From contig JAIESC010000088.1 in the NCBI GenBank assembly GCA_019746355.1, positions 1 through 20,573 of the forward strand: a stretch of 20,573 bases of DNA, in the 5' to 3' direction. This DNA comes from Xanthobacteraceae bacterium. Lineage in GTDB: Bacteria; Pseudomonadota; Alphaproteobacteria; Rhizobiales; Xanthobacteraceae. The notes below the pieces were generated by a model, which was given only the letters and a program-made list of their open reading frames with translations, made no database searches and was not told the origin of the DNA. Positions 6,976 through 14,173 of the stretch are shown one piece after another (position 1 is the stretch's first letter; every line of letters begins with the position of its first letter). The position numbers were made by a program, and so were the translations under genes.

Positions 6976-7050
6976 ATGTTCGCTCTCGGGGGTAAAGCAG
7001 ACATCCAAAACAAGCACGTCATGTCCGCTTTTGACCCAGGCGGACTTCAA
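6976..7050 (+). repeat. Dispersed intergenic repeat of the 'ATGTCCGCTTTTGACCC' type (two units)
   Basis: Two related units lie in tandem: 6976-7006 starts ATGTTCGCTCTCGGGGGTAA and 7021-7050 starts ATGTCCGCTTTTGACCCAGG, each ending near AGACAT or GGACTT. Sequences with these words are scattered between genes in Bradyrhizobium-group genomes and generate spurious small frames reading 'MSAFxxKADI'. A related but shorter copy is at 7587-7617. It sits 8 bp from the stop of the hypothetical gene. The repeat family is recognised from memory, and no alignment was run. Confidence 0.6.
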
Positions 7051-7058
7051 ATCGTCAC

Positions 7059-7505
7059 TCAGCGGGGTCTGATCCGATCGGCAATCCTGGCCAGCTCGAT
7101 ATCAACGTCGTCACGCTGCCGTTCCGCTTCAGCCATCGCTTCGGGCTTCGGCTCTTGACCATCCCAGGACGCCTGTTCGCGAATGACAATGTCCCGGAAG
7201 GTGGCGCGCTTCCCAAGCAGCCTTTTATATTCTTGCTTGAGCGCCTCCTGATCGTCAGTTTCCGGAGGTGTCAGTGCGTATGTTCCTCTCAGCAGCGCAA
7301 TGGCCTCCAAGGCGAAGGTTTCGGCCGCGGGAGGTAGCGGCGGCTCGAATGCCGCCACTTGCCAGTTGGGACCGCTTCCTTCGGGAAGAATTCTTTTGAT
7401 CCGAACAGCCGCCAGCTCCCGGCAGCCCATCTCGCGGCGTGCGATTTCCAGTGCTTTGGCTTCAAGCCACGCCTGAGTTTTTTGCGGCATCTGTGCGGGC
7501 ATCAT
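7059..7505 (-). CDS. Hypothetical protein, 148 aa
   Basis: The minus-strand frame from ATG 7505 gives MMPAQMPQKTQAWLEAKALE. A central region (CRELAAVRIKRILPEGSGPNW, then VAAFEPPLPP) looks like a conserved alpha/beta unit. The C-terminal third is charged, probably helical, and rich in Glu, Arg and Lys. The frame stays open for 75 more codons upstream, but those run through a dispersed repeat and look non-coding, so the internal start is preferred. No signal peptide or membrane segment is seen and no function is recognised. Both ends abut repeat copies, suggesting that this is an accessory or recombined segment. Confidence 0.6.
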   Translation of the reverse strand: MMPAQMPQKTQAWLEAKALEIARREMGCRELAAVRIKRILPEGSGPNWQVAAFEPPLPPAAETFALEAIALLRGTYALTPPETDDQEALKQEYKRLLGKRATFRDIVIREQASWDGQEPKPEAMAEAERQRDDVDIELARIADRIRPR

Positions 7506-7847
7506 GCGGCCTTCGGTTGCCTTCCAGAAAGAGCGGCTGATGTACGCTATTGGCACGGAAACGAACATTGAACCAGACGGCCCAGGTGTCCGCTCCTGAC
7601 CCAAGTGACCTTTCCGGCCTGCGCAGACCACCCTGCGGATGCACAGCGGCGAGCCAAGAGTTGCCGCCGGATTGCAGGAAATCCCGATGCATCCGAATTC
7701 CGAGCCCGCCGCCGTAGCGCTTCGACGGCGCAAGTGAACGCGCTTAAAGCGGCGTCCCGGAAAGACCGCGCAGAGTTTTTCAGCAACTCGCTAGCCGATA
7801 TCGAGAGCCGACTGAAGCCGCTGCCTGCAAGCGCGTCATCGCGTGCC
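7506..7847. other. Non-coding or degraded region with one short dispersed-repeat copy
   Basis: No convincing gene was found in these 342 bp. A repeat-like piece TGTCCGCTCCTGACCC begins at 7587 and resembles the unit at 7021. The remaining sequence has open frames on both strands, but none shows a domain, start signal or plausible composition. It may be a degraded gene bordering the dodecin gene. Confidence 0.4.
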
Positions 7848-8189
7848 TCAGTGCGGCCCTTCCATGGTGAAGCCGACCTTCAGCGTCACCTGGTAGTGCT
7901 TCACGCCGCCGTCGACGATGTGGCCCGAGGTTCGGATCACCTCGAACCAGCGCAGGTGCCGCAACGTCTGGCTGGCGCGCGCGATGGCCGAGGAGATGGC
8001 ATCGTCGACGCCCTCCTCCGAGGTGCCGACGATCTCGATGACGCGATAGATGTGATCGTCCGGATTGACCGCCTCGCCCCTGTTGAGCAGCGCCGCCTCG
8101 GCGGCGAAATCAACCGCGCCGCCTCGGCCAGTCGTGCCTCCGGCACGGGCACGAAGCGGACGAACCTTGGCTTCTCGCCTGGCAACCAT
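7848..8189 (-). CDS. Dodecin family flavin-binding protein with N-terminal extension
   Basis: Residues 45-110 form a complete dodecin: DHIYRVIEIVGTSEEGVDDA, then a helix, TLRHLRWFEVIRTSGHI and HYQVTLKVGFTME. Trp81 (WFEV) corresponds to the flavin-stacking Trp, and Gln100 in HYQVTL to the flavin-contacting Gln. Dodecins assemble as 12-subunit hollow spheres that store or buffer flavins or CoA. Normal dodecins have about 65-75 residues; here 44 extra, Arg/Ala/Gly-rich residues precede the domain. The ATG at 8189 is supported by a strong AGGAGG 6 bases upstream. Either the extension is real or a frameshift has altered the N-terminus. It lies 83 bp downstream of the GST gene on the same strand. 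Confidence 0.85.
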   Translation of the reverse strand: MVARREAKVRPLRARAGGTTGRGGAVDFAAEAALLNRGEAVNPDDHIYRVIEIVGTSEEGVDDAISSAIARASQTLRHLRWFEVIRTSGHIVDGGVKHYQVTLKVGFTMEGPH

Positions 8190-8272
8190 GGCGCTCCTCC
8201 TCGGCGCTGTCCTCGCAGCTTGGGAGACAACGAGGACCGCCGCCGAAGGTTCACCGCCGCCGTGAAAATCGG

Positions 8273-8923
8273 CTATTGCGGAAACATGTGGAAATAGGGC
8301 TCGGCCTCCTCCAGCACCCGCTTGTACGACGGGCGCTCCATCAACCGCCCCAGATAGGCCTTGAGATTGGGATGCGAGGCCTCGAACGGCTGGACGCGGT
8401 TGGCGTAGAACAACGCCGGCGCCGCGGCGCAGTCGGCCATGGTGAAGGCGTCGCCGACTGCCCAGGTCTTCGCGCCGATCTCGCGCTCGAACATGTCGTA
8501 GCAGGTGCTGATCCGCGCCCGCGCCTGCTCGACGCCGTGCGGGTCCTTCTTGTCCGCGGGACGCAGCCGGTCGCCGACAACCTTCTGCACCTCGTTGTGA
8601 ACGTAAAGATCGAAAAGGCGATCCTGCGCCCGCACCTGCCAGGCAAGCTCCACGTCCTGCGGAATGAGCGCGACCGGACCCGGATAATGGCGCGACAGAT
8701 ATTCGATGATCGGGCTCGATTCCGGAATGATCCGGCCGCTGGCCTCGTCGCGGATCACCGGAAACTTGCCGATCGGCCAGAGCGCGACCAAGTCCGCCCG
8801 CTCCTTGGGGTCGCCGAGGTTGACCAGATGCTTCGTGGTAAACGGAGTGCCGTTCTCGTAAAGCGCAATCAGCACCTTGTGGCAGTAGGACGACAGAGGA
8901 TGATAGTAGAGCTTGAGCGGCAT
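8273..8923 (-). CDS. Glutathione S-transferase family protein
   Basis: The product is 216 residues with the two-domain cytosolic GST fold. The N-terminal thioredoxin-like domain (1-80) contains the LYYHPLSSYCHKVLIAL active-site loop, the cis-Pro in GKFPVIRDE and the glutathione-binding ESSPIIEYL. The C-terminal all-helical domain carries the WAVGDAFTMADCAAAPALFY motif (N-capping box), then helices to the end. The role is conjugation of glutathione to an electrophile or a related thiol reaction. ATG 8923 has AGGAGG 5 bases upstream, a very good Shine-Dalgarno sequence. It is divergent from the substrate-binding protein gene. The substrate class is not readable. Confidence 0.93.
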   Translation of the reverse strand: MPLKLYYHPLSSYCHKVLIALYENGTPFTTKHLVNLGDPKERADLVALWPIGKFPVIRDEASGRIIPESSPIIEYLSRHYPGPVALIPQDVELAWQVRAQDRLFDLYVHNEVQKVVGDRLRPADKKDPHGVEQARARISTCYDMFEREIGAKTWAVGDAFTMADCAAAPALFYANRVQPFEASHPNLKAYLGRLMERPSYKRVLEEAEPYFHMFPQ

Positions 8924-8950
8924 GGAGCCTCCTGACGTTTCTTCGACGCT

Positions 8951-8990
8951 TAGAGCCGTTCCCGTTCCTGCGGAATCGGGACCGGCTCTA
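8951..8990. repeat. 40-bp imperfect palindrome (TAGAGCCG...CGGCTCTA)
   Basis: The arms TAGAGCCGTTCCCGTTCC and GGAATCGGGACCGGCTCTA pair with one mismatch and one bulged base around a loop of about 3 nt. It lies between the divergent GST and substrate-binding-protein genes. Similar palindromes are scattered between genes in this bacterial group. It could fold in RNA from either strand or be a small mobile palindromic element. Confidence 0.65.
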
Positions 8991-9099
8991 GATTCTTTCT
9001 TTGGTCGCATTTTCTACGGCGAACCGCTGCACACCCCGGCAGGTCCCGGGCAGGCTTTCGCCGGAAAATGCTTCTGGTATCCAATCGATGCGGAACCGC

Positions 9100-10008
9100 A
9101 TGTCGCCGACGATCGCCGTCTTCACCAAGAACCGCACCAACCCGGCCTATGAGGCGGCGCGGCTGGGCGCGGACCGCACCGCGGCGCGGCTCGGCGGCCG
9201 GACCGTGCACCACGTGCCGGAGACGCCCGACGACGTCGAGCAGCAGATCGCGCTGATCGGACAGGCGGTCGCGGCGAAGCCGGACGCCGCCGTGTTCGTG
9301 CCCGTGGAGGTGACGGCGGTGAACGGCGCGATCCTGCAATTCGACGCGGCCGGCATCCCGCTGTTCAACATCATCACCCGCACCACCGCCGGACGCCGGG
9401 TCAGCTTCGTGGGCTCCGACGACCGCGCGCTCGCCCGCAACATCGCACGCTATCTGTTCGGCAAGCTCGGCGGCGAAGGCACCATCATCATCGTCCAAGG
9501 CACGCCGGCCTCGGCCACAAGCCTCGACCGGCTCAACGGCTTTCATGACGCGCTCGGCGAGCATCCCGAGATCAAGGTGCGCTGCTCGATCCGCGGCGAC
9601 TATCAGCGAGACACGGCGCGAAATGCGTTTCGCGACGTGCACCGGCAATGGCCGGGCGTCGATGCCGTGGTCTGCGCGAACGACGCGATGGCGCTCGGCG
9701 TGCTCGACGCGCTCGCCGCCCATCCGAGCCGCGGAACGCCGCCGCATGTGGTCGGCGTCAACGCCATCCCCGAGGCGGTCGCGGCCATCGCCGCAGGCCG
9801 CATGCTCGCCACCGCCGATTTCGACGCCATGAAGATGAGCGAGATCGCAACCGAAGCCGCAATCCGCCATCTGCGCGGCGAGGCCGTGCCTCCGGAGATC
9901 ATCCTGCCGGTGCAGGTGGTGGATATGGCCAACTGCGCGGCATGGAACGCGCCGTTTGCCGCCCGCCCAAGCCCGCGCTGGGAGGAGATCGTCGGCAATA
10001 CGCTTTGA
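9100..10008 (+). CDS. Sugar-type substrate-binding protein (Peripla_BP_4/RbsB-like), no visible signal peptide
   Basis: The product is 302 residues from ATG 9100 (an ATG at 9088 adds four). It has the type I periplasmic-binding-protein/LacI-core fold: SPTIAVFTKNRTNPAYEAAR opens lobe 1, PDAAVFVPVE follows, VSFVGSDDRALARN marks the ligand cleft, and AVVCANDAMALGVLDAL with ATADFDAMKMSEIATEAA are typical of the RbsB branch. There is no DNA-binding domain and no signal peptide in this frame or upstream. That is unusual for a transporter component, and no ABC permease or ATPase gene adjoins it. Alternatives are a cytosolic sensor, or an upstream start not recognised. It follows the palindromic repeat and ends 14 bp before the convergent SRPBCC gene. 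Confidence 0.8.
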   Translation: MSPTIAVFTKNRTNPAYEAARLGADRTAARLGGRTVHHVPETPDDVEQQIALIGQAVAAKPDAAVFVPVEVTAVNGAILQFDAAGIPLFNIITRTTAGRRVSFVGSDDRALARNIARYLFGKLGGEGTIIIVQGTPASATSLDRLNGFHDALGEHPEIKVRCSIRGDYQRDTARNAFRDVHRQWPGVDAVVCANDAMALGVLDALAAHPSRGTPPHVVGVNAIPEAVAAIAAGRMLATADFDAMKMSEIATEAAIRHLRGEAVPPEIILPVQVVDMANCAAWNAPFAARPSPRWEEIVGNTL

Positions 10009-10022
10009 GCGCGTCGCGCCTG

Positions 10023-10499
10023 TCACCGCCGTCCGACCAAGGCACCGAGCCGCTCCAGGCTCTGCGACCAGCCCGCATGCATGCCGGCCAGCATCGGCGT
10101 TGCTTCCGCCGTGGCGTGGACAACGCGGACGCGCAATTCCAGGACCGTCTTGCCGCCCTGCTCGACGAGCGTCACGGTGTTGTGCGTCTCCAGCACGCGG
10201 ACACCTCGCAGGTCCACGGTGGCGGAGAAAACGATCTTCTCCGGTGCGACGACCTCGATGAACGCACCGGCCATCGGATAGTCGGTGCCGTCAGGTCCGC
10301 GCATCACGATCCGGATCGCGCCGCCGGGACGGGGATCGGCCTCGCAGACCGGATTGGTGAAGCCCTTCGATCCCCACCATTGCGCAAGCTGCCTGGGATC
10401 TGTCCATGCCCGGAACACGGCGCTGCGCGGCGCATCCAGCAGGCGGTTGAAGACGACGACGTCGCCGGCCGAAGCCGGCGCTTTCGCGGTGGCAGGCAT
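10023..10499 (-). CDS. SRPBCC domain protein (AHSA1-like), array member 6
   Basis: The product is 158 residues with one START/Bet v1-like domain. Diagnostic words are LDAPRSAVFRAWTDPRQLAQW (21-41) followed by WGSKGF, then RPGGAIRIVMRGPDG, the EVVAPEKIVFSA strand and a C-terminal helix GWSQSLERLGALV. AHSA1-like single-domain proteins bind small hydrophobic ligands or act as stress-related helpers; the ligand here is unknown. GGGAG lies 6 bases before ATG 10499. It is the last gene of the nine-gene array and ends 14 bp from the convergent substrate-binding-protein gene. The gap to the preceding VOC gene is 36 bp. Confidence 0.9.
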   Translation of the reverse strand: MPATAKAPASAGDVVVFNRLLDAPRSAVFRAWTDPRQLAQWWGSKGFTNPVCEADPRPGGAIRIVMRGPDGTDYPMAGAFIEVVAPEKIVFSATVDLRGVRVLETHNTVTLVEQGGKTVLELRVRVVHATAEATPMLAGMHAGWSQSLERLGALVGRR

Positions 10500-10535
10500 G
10501 GCTTGCTCCCGGCGTTGGCCCGCTCCGGCGATCGC

Positions 10536-10997
10536 CTAGGCCCCGCGGTGCGCCGCTTCGAGGCCTGCGATGTCGATCTTGACCATTTTCATCATGGCCT
10601 GCATCACGCGCTGCGCCTTCGCCGGGTCCTTGTCGCGCATCAACCGGCCGAGCGCCGACGGAATGACCTGCCAGCACACCCCGAACTTGTCCTTGAGCCA
10701 GCCGCACTGCATCGGCGTGCCGCCGCCGGCCAGAAGCTTGTCCCACAGCTCGTCCACCTCGGCCTGCGACTCGCAGTTGATGAAGAACGACACGGCCTCG
10801 TTGAACTGAACCTTCGGCCCCGGACTGAGGAGAATGAATCGCTCGCCGTCGAGCTCGAGCGTGGCGCTGAACACCGGGCCATTGTCGCCCGCGCGCGACA
10901 CGTCGACGATCTTCGAGTTCTTGAACACCGACGTATAGAAATTCATCGCCTCTTCGGCCCGACCGTCCATCAGCAGGAACGGGGTGATCTTCTGCAT
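10536..10997 (-). CDS. VOC family protein (PhnB/3-dmu-9_3-mt-like)
   Basis: The product is 153 residues, of the glyoxalase/bleomycin-resistance (vicinal oxygen chelate) superfamily and the PhnB-like branch once named 3-demethylubiquinone methyltransferase. The sequence opens MQKITPFLLMDGRAEEAMNF and continues YTSVFKNSKI, TLELDGERFILLSPGP, VSFFINCESQAEVDELWDKL and WLKDKFGVCWQVIPSALGRL, then MMKMVKIDI at the end. Many PhnB-like proteins lack the full metal ligand set, so catalysis is not assured. ATG 10997 follows AGGAGC 7 bases upstream. Its position inside the SRPBCC array suggests a shared ligand or substrate. Proteins of this branch often sit beside AHSA1-like genes. Confidence 0.9.
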   Translation of the reverse strand: MQKITPFLLMDGRAEEAMNFYTSVFKNSKIVDVSRAGDNGPVFSATLELDGERFILLSPGPKVQFNEAVSFFINCESQAEVDELWDKLLAGGGTPMQCGWLKDKFGVCWQVIPSALGRLMRDKDPAKAQRVMQAMMKMVKIDIAGLEAAHRGA

Positions 10998-11040
10998 TGC
11001 TTCGCTCCTGACGGGATTTGGCTTCAGCACCGATGTACGG

Positions 11041-11574
11041 TCACTTCTCGGCCACGGACTTCAAATTGGCGAGACCCGCCTCAAAGTCGCGGCCGACCAT
11101 CTTGTCCACGTCGACGAACACGTGGAGGATCTTGCCGAAGAACGGCGTCGGCCCGCTCATCGACCAGGTCACATTGGTGCCGCCCTCGACCGGCTGCAGC
11201 GTGAAGTCGGCGATATTGTGCGCCTGGAACGGCCGCGTGAAGTCGAGCTTGATGGTGACGCGGGACGGCGCCGGCGCGTCCATGATCTCCATGCTGCCGC
11301 TGCCGACATTCTTGTCGCCTTCCCAGGCGTAGGTCGCGCCCTTGCCGCTGGCCGTCGCGCCATAGGTGCGTTTCATCGCCGGGTCCTTCTTCTCGTAGGG
11401 CGACCAGGCGGTCCAGCTCTTGAAGTCGTTGATCAGCGGGAAAATCTTTTCCGGCGGCGCTTTGATGCTGGCGGTGCGGCGCACCTGGAACACGTCGGGA
11501 CGCGTCGCCGCGTAGGCGAGCACGCCGCCGACGGCCAGGAGAAACACGCCAAAAATGATGGCAACAAGCTTCAT
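11041..11574 (-). CDS. SRPBCC/polyketide cyclase-like protein with N-terminal membrane anchor, array member 5
   Basis: The product is 177 residues. Residues 3-21 form one hydrophobic segment (LVAIIFGVFLLAVGGVLAY), probably a signal anchor. Then a START-like domain: VRRTASIKAPPEKIFPLIND, SWTAWSPYEKKDPAMKR, GKGATYAWEGDKNVGSGSME, and a C-terminal helix VGRDFEAGLANLKSVAEK. The 'W-SPYEKKDPAMK' motif marks the polyketide-cyclase/dehydrase-2 subgroup, unlike the AHSA1-type neighbours. The anchor places the domain at the periplasmic side or along the inner membrane, so it may sample ligands in another compartment. GGAGCG lies about 9 bases before ATG 11574. It follows array member 4 by 33 bp. Confidence 0.88.
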   Translation of the reverse strand: MKLVAIIFGVFLLAVGGVLAYAATRPDVFQVRRTASIKAPPEKIFPLINDFKSWTAWSPYEKKDPAMKRTYGATASGKGATYAWEGDKNVGSGSMEIMDAPAPSRVTIKLDFTRPFQAHNIADFTLQPVEGGTNVTWSMSGPTPFFGKILHVFVDVDKMVGRDFEAGLANLKSVAEK

Positions 11575-11607
11575 GGAAATGCGCTCCGATGGGGACCAGG
11601 GCAGCGT

Positions 11608-12135
11608 CTACGCCGCCCTGGTCTTGAAGTTGGCGACATGGGTTTCGAGCTTCTCCAGCGTGCCGCTCCAGCCCTGGTTCATGCTGCCGTGACCCTCGTC
11701 GAAGGCCCTCTGCTCCTCGGCCGTGGCATTGAGCGGCGACCAGCGCACCGTGAACCTGGTCTTGCCGCCCGGCTGCTCCTCGAAGGTGAAGATCGCCAGC
11801 ATCTCAATAGGCCAGGTCGGCGCCATCGGGTGGCGCGAGAGCCCGCCCTGTTCGTCGGAGAACGAACTGACCAAGACGAGCTTCTCCGGCGGCACGATCT
11901 CGCGATAGACCATCCGGCCCCAAATGGTCACGTTGCTGTCCAGCGACTTCAGGCCGTAGTGGTAGCGGCCGCCGGCGCGGAGATCCATCTGGGACGAGAA
12001 GCTGGCGAAGCCCTTGGGGCCCCACCACTGCTTCATGTGCTCGGGATCGGTGAAGCACTTCCAGACGAGATCGCGCGGCGCGTCGAGCACGCGCGAGATC
12101 ACGAAATCGGCGCTCTTGGTTGCAGTCGCTGTCAT
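11608..12135 (-). CDS. SRPBCC domain protein (AHSA1-like), array member 4
   Basis: The product is 175 residues. The hallmark is LDAPRDLVWKCFTDPEHMKQ then WWGPKGF (17-43), with LRAGGRYHYGLKSLDSNVTI, the strand EIVPPEKLVLVSSFSD and a C-terminal helix GWSGTLEKLETHVANF. Start 12135 (MTATATKSADF) is supported by GAGGGCGACG before the ATG. The frame remains open far upstream (to 13002), but that extension overlaps other array genes in another frame and lacks homology, so it is rejected. It follows the VOC gene by 23 bp. It most resembles array member 2 (LDAPRDLVWK in both), suggesting internal duplication. Confidence 0.9.
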   Translation of the reverse strand: MTATATKSADFVISRVLDAPRDLVWKCFTDPEHMKQWWGPKGFASFSSQMDLRAGGRYHYGLKSLDSNVTIWGRMVYREIVPPEKLVLVSSFSDEQGGLSRHPMAPTWPIEMLAIFTFEEQPGGKTRFTVRWSPLNATAEEQRAFDEGHGSMNQGWSGTLEKLETHVANFKTRAA

Positions 12136-12158
12136 CGTCGCCCTCGCTGTACCTGCGC

Positions 12159-12587
12159 TCACATCGGCTGCGGCACGATCACCATCCAGCCGACGCCGAA
12201 CTTGTCGGCGACCATGCCGAAGCGCGGCGAGAAGAAGGTTTTGCCGAGCGGCATCTGCACCTTGCCGCCATCGGCCAGCGCGTTGAACAGCTTGTCGGCC
12301 TCGGCCTCGTCCTTCGCGGTGACGGTGAGCGAAAAGCCCTTGAACTCCGGCTTCTGATCGTAGGTCATTCCGTCGGACGCCATGACCGCCGTATCGCCGA
12401 TCTTGACGCACGAGTGCATGACCTTCTCGTCGCCGCCGGGCGGCACGCAGTTGGCGCCCATCTTCTCCTTGTCCGGATTTTCCTTGAAGCGCATCAGCAT
12501 CTCGACCTTGGCGCCAAGGCTCTTCTTGTAGAATTCGATCGCCTCTTCGCAGCGGCCATTGAAGATCAGGTACGACTGGACTTCCAT
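12159..12587 (-). CDS. VOC family protein (PhnB-like)
   Basis: The product is 142 residues, a PhnB-type VOC protein: MEVQSYLIFNGRCEEAIEFY, KKSLGAKVEMLMRFKENPD, the loop GDEKVMHSCVKIGDTAVMAS, then GFSLTVTAKDEAEADKLFNAL, MPLGKTFFSPRFGMVADKFG and VGWMVIVPQ. 'YLIFNGRCEEAIEFYKK' is the typical opening. The fold is a paired beta-alpha-beta-beta-beta unit that forms a metal or ligand pocket. The Shine-Dalgarno AAGGAGAG 6 bases before ATG 12587 is the best in the array. It differs clearly from the other VOC gene (10536), so the two are not a recent duplication. The substrate is unknown. Confidence 0.92.
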   Translation of the reverse strand: MEVQSYLIFNGRCEEAIEFYKKSLGAKVEMLMRFKENPDKEKMGANCVPPGGDEKVMHSCVKIGDTAVMASDGMTYDQKPEFKGFSLTVTAKDEAEADKLFNALADGGKVQMPLGKTFFSPRFGMVADKFGVGWMVIVPQPM

Positions 12588-12638
12588 GGGAACTCTCCTT
12601 CTGATTTGGATTTGCTTTACGGAAATGAGGCGCCCGCT

Positions 12639-13127
12639 CTATGACACGAGCGTGGCAAGAAGCTCGTCGAGCCGGTCGTGGCCCTGCGACCAGCCTTCGA
12701 CCATAGGGGTCCTGAGCGCTGCATCGCGCGCAGGCTGCGACGAGTAGCGCACGGTGGCGGCGACCGTGGTGCGGCCATTGCGCTCTTCGAACACCGTCGT
12801 CACCAGCGTTTCGCCACCGGTCCAGTCCTCGTCGAACAGCTCGGTGTTGACCAGAAGCGCGGGCGCCGTGATTTCCTGGAATACGCCGCTCAAACCCATG
12901 TCCCCCCGCTCCTTGTGGCGCCACACGTAGCGCAGCTTGCCGCCGACCCGCAGGTCGATCGCGCAATGAACAATCGGCCATTCCGGCGGGCCCCACAGCC
13001 ATTGCTTCACCATCTCGGACTTGGTGAAAGCATCGAACACCAGACGCCGCGGCGCGTCGAACGTCCGCGTCAACGTGAACTCACGTTCGCCCGGGAGAGA
13101 GGTCTGGTATCGGTTGGCATTCGGCAT
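12639..13127 (-). CDS. SRPBCC domain protein (AHSA1-like), array member 3
   Basis: The product is 162 residues from ATG 13127 (a GTG three bases earlier is possible). FDAPRRLVFDAFTKSEMVKQ (23-42) and WLWGPPEW give the AHSA1 signature, then DLRVGGKLRYVWRH, GVFQEITAPALLVNTELFDE and a C-terminal helix GWSQGHDRLDELLATLV. The Trp-rich loop reads WLWGPPEW instead of WWGPxGF, so the ligand pocket rim differs from members 2, 4 and 6. GAGG lies near the start. It follows array member 2 by 43 bp and precedes the VOC gene by 51 bp, the largest gap in the array. Confidence 0.9.
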   Translation of the reverse strand: MPNANRYQTSLPGEREFTLTRTFDAPRRLVFDAFTKSEMVKQWLWGPPEWPIVHCAIDLRVGGKLRYVWRHKERGDMGLSGVFQEITAPALLVNTELFDEDWTGGETLVTTVFEERNGRTTVAATVRYSSQPARDAALRTPMVEGWSQGHDRLDELLATLVS

Positions 13128-13170
13128 CACGCCACCTCGTTCTCTCGATTGATCTGCTCAGGCTGCCTGT

Positions 13171-13653
13171 TCACAACGCCATCTTCGAAACGTATTGGTT
13201 GAGGCGCGCCAGCGTCTGCACCATGCCCTGGTCGGCGCCGTATTCCCTGGTCACACGGTCGCGCTCGGCCGCTGACGGGAACACCCCGCGCATGCTGAGC
13301 CGCGTCCTGTTGCCGAGATCTTCGAACGTGACGGTGGTGCGGAACTGCACCGGCTCGACGTCGTCCGCTCCGCCATGGCGATAGACCAGCTTCTGCGGCG
13401 GATCGACGACCTCGAAGGTAACGCGGTTCTCGTAGTCTCGGCCATCCGGCCCATGCATGACAAACCGCCACACGCCGCCCGGCCTGCACTCGTAGGCGCT
13501 GGTCGTGGTGGTGAAGCCGTCCGGTCCCCACCACTGCGCCAGATGCTTCGGATCGGTCCATACCTTCCAGACGAGATCGCGCGGCGCGTCGAGAATGCGC
13601 ACGCCCGCGATCGCCAGCGGATCGTCGAGATCGATGACATTGATGACAGACAC
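13171..13653 (-). CDS. SRPBCC domain protein (AHSA1-like), array member 2
   Basis: The product is 160 residues from GTG 13653, preceded by GGAG with a 7-base gap. The frame stays open upstream to 13746, but that extension overlaps array member 1 and has no homology. The domain shows ILDAPRDLVWKVWTDPKHLA (20-39), QWWGPDGF, CRPGGVWRFVMHGPDGRDYE, FEVVDPPQKLVYRHGG and RGVFPSAAERDRVTREYGA. The C-terminal helix (QGMVQTLARLNQYVSKM) lacks the GWS motif seen in members 3, 4 and 6. 'HGPDGRDYENRV' is shared in form with members 1 and 6, showing a common ancestor. The ligand is unknown. Confidence 0.88.
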   Translation of the reverse strand: MSVINVIDLDDPLAIAGVRILDAPRDLVWKVWTDPKHLAQWWGPDGFTTTTSAYECRPGGVWRFVMHGPDGRDYENRVTFEVVDPPQKLVYRHGGADDVEPVQFRTTVTFEDLGNRTRLSMRGVFPSAAERDRVTREYGADQGMVQTLARLNQYVSKMAL

Positions 13654-13681
13654 GCATCCACTCCGTTGCCGGAAGCTTTTT

Positions 13682-14173
13682 TCAGGCCAGCGTTTCGAGA
13701 TGCTCGGCAAGACGCTCGAGCGTTTCTGCGGTGCCGCGCTCGACACCCAGCTTCAGCATGGCGTCGCGGCTCGCCTGCGTCGGATAGACCGCCGTGACCG
13801 CCAGGGTGGTGCGGCCGCCGCGCTCGGTCAGCGTGAGCGTGACGACGGACTCGCTGGCAGGGTCGCTGTTGAAGCGCTCGGTGTAAACCAGCCGTTCGGG
13901 AGCGACGATCTCGTGATAGACGCCCGACATCGGATATTCGTTGCCGTCCGGCGCCAGCATCACGAACCGGTAGCCGCCGCCGGGGCGCAGATCGATCTCG
14001 CAGGACAGCATTGAAGAGCCGCGGCAGCCGTACCAGCGCCGGAAATGCTCCGCCCGCGTCCAGGCTTCGAACACCAGCCGCCGCGGCGCATCGAACTCGC
14101 GCGTGAACGCGATGGCGCGATCCGACGGCAGCGACATCGCAAACGTCGGTCTACTCTTTGTTACGGCGTCCAC
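13682..14173 (-). CDS. SRPBCC domain protein (AHSA1-like), array member 1
   Basis: The product is 163 residues from GTG 14173, supported by AAGGAG 7 bases upstream. This start overlaps the end of the ArsR gene by 23 bp, indicating translational coupling. An ATG at 14137 lacks a Shine-Dalgarno sequence. The domain shows FDAPRRLVFEAWTRAEHFRR (27-46), WYGCRGSSMLSCEIDLRPGG, FVMLAPDGNEYPMSGVYHEI and a C-terminal ERGTAETLERLAEHLETLA. Two cysteines (50 and 58) lie beside the pocket loop, absent from the other members. ArsR next to an AHSA1-like gene is a common pairing, and the overlap says they are used together. Confidence 0.9.
   Translation of the reverse strand: MDAVTKSRPTFAMSLPSDRAIAFTREFDAPRRLVFEAWTRAEHFRRWYGCRGSSMLSCEIDLRPGGGYRFVMLAPDGNEYPMSGVYHEIVAPERLVYTERFNSDPASESVVTLTLTERGGRTTLAVTAVYPTQASRDAMLKLGVERGTAETLERLAEHLETLA

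Noticed and set aside
7605..8297. 230-codon plus-strand frame opposite the dodecin gene
   Set aside because: It overlaps a clear dodecin on the other strand and has no supported start signal.
10984..12357. 457-codon plus-strand open frame opposite the SRPBCC array
   Set aside because: Shadow frame of four real minus-strand genes with biased composition and no recognisable domain.
12136..13002. Upstream extension of the SRPBCC frame at 11608
   Set aside because: The open frame overlaps a VOC and an SRPBCC gene in another frame and contains no SRPBCC sequence; a good start with a Shine-Dalgarno sequence exists at 12135.
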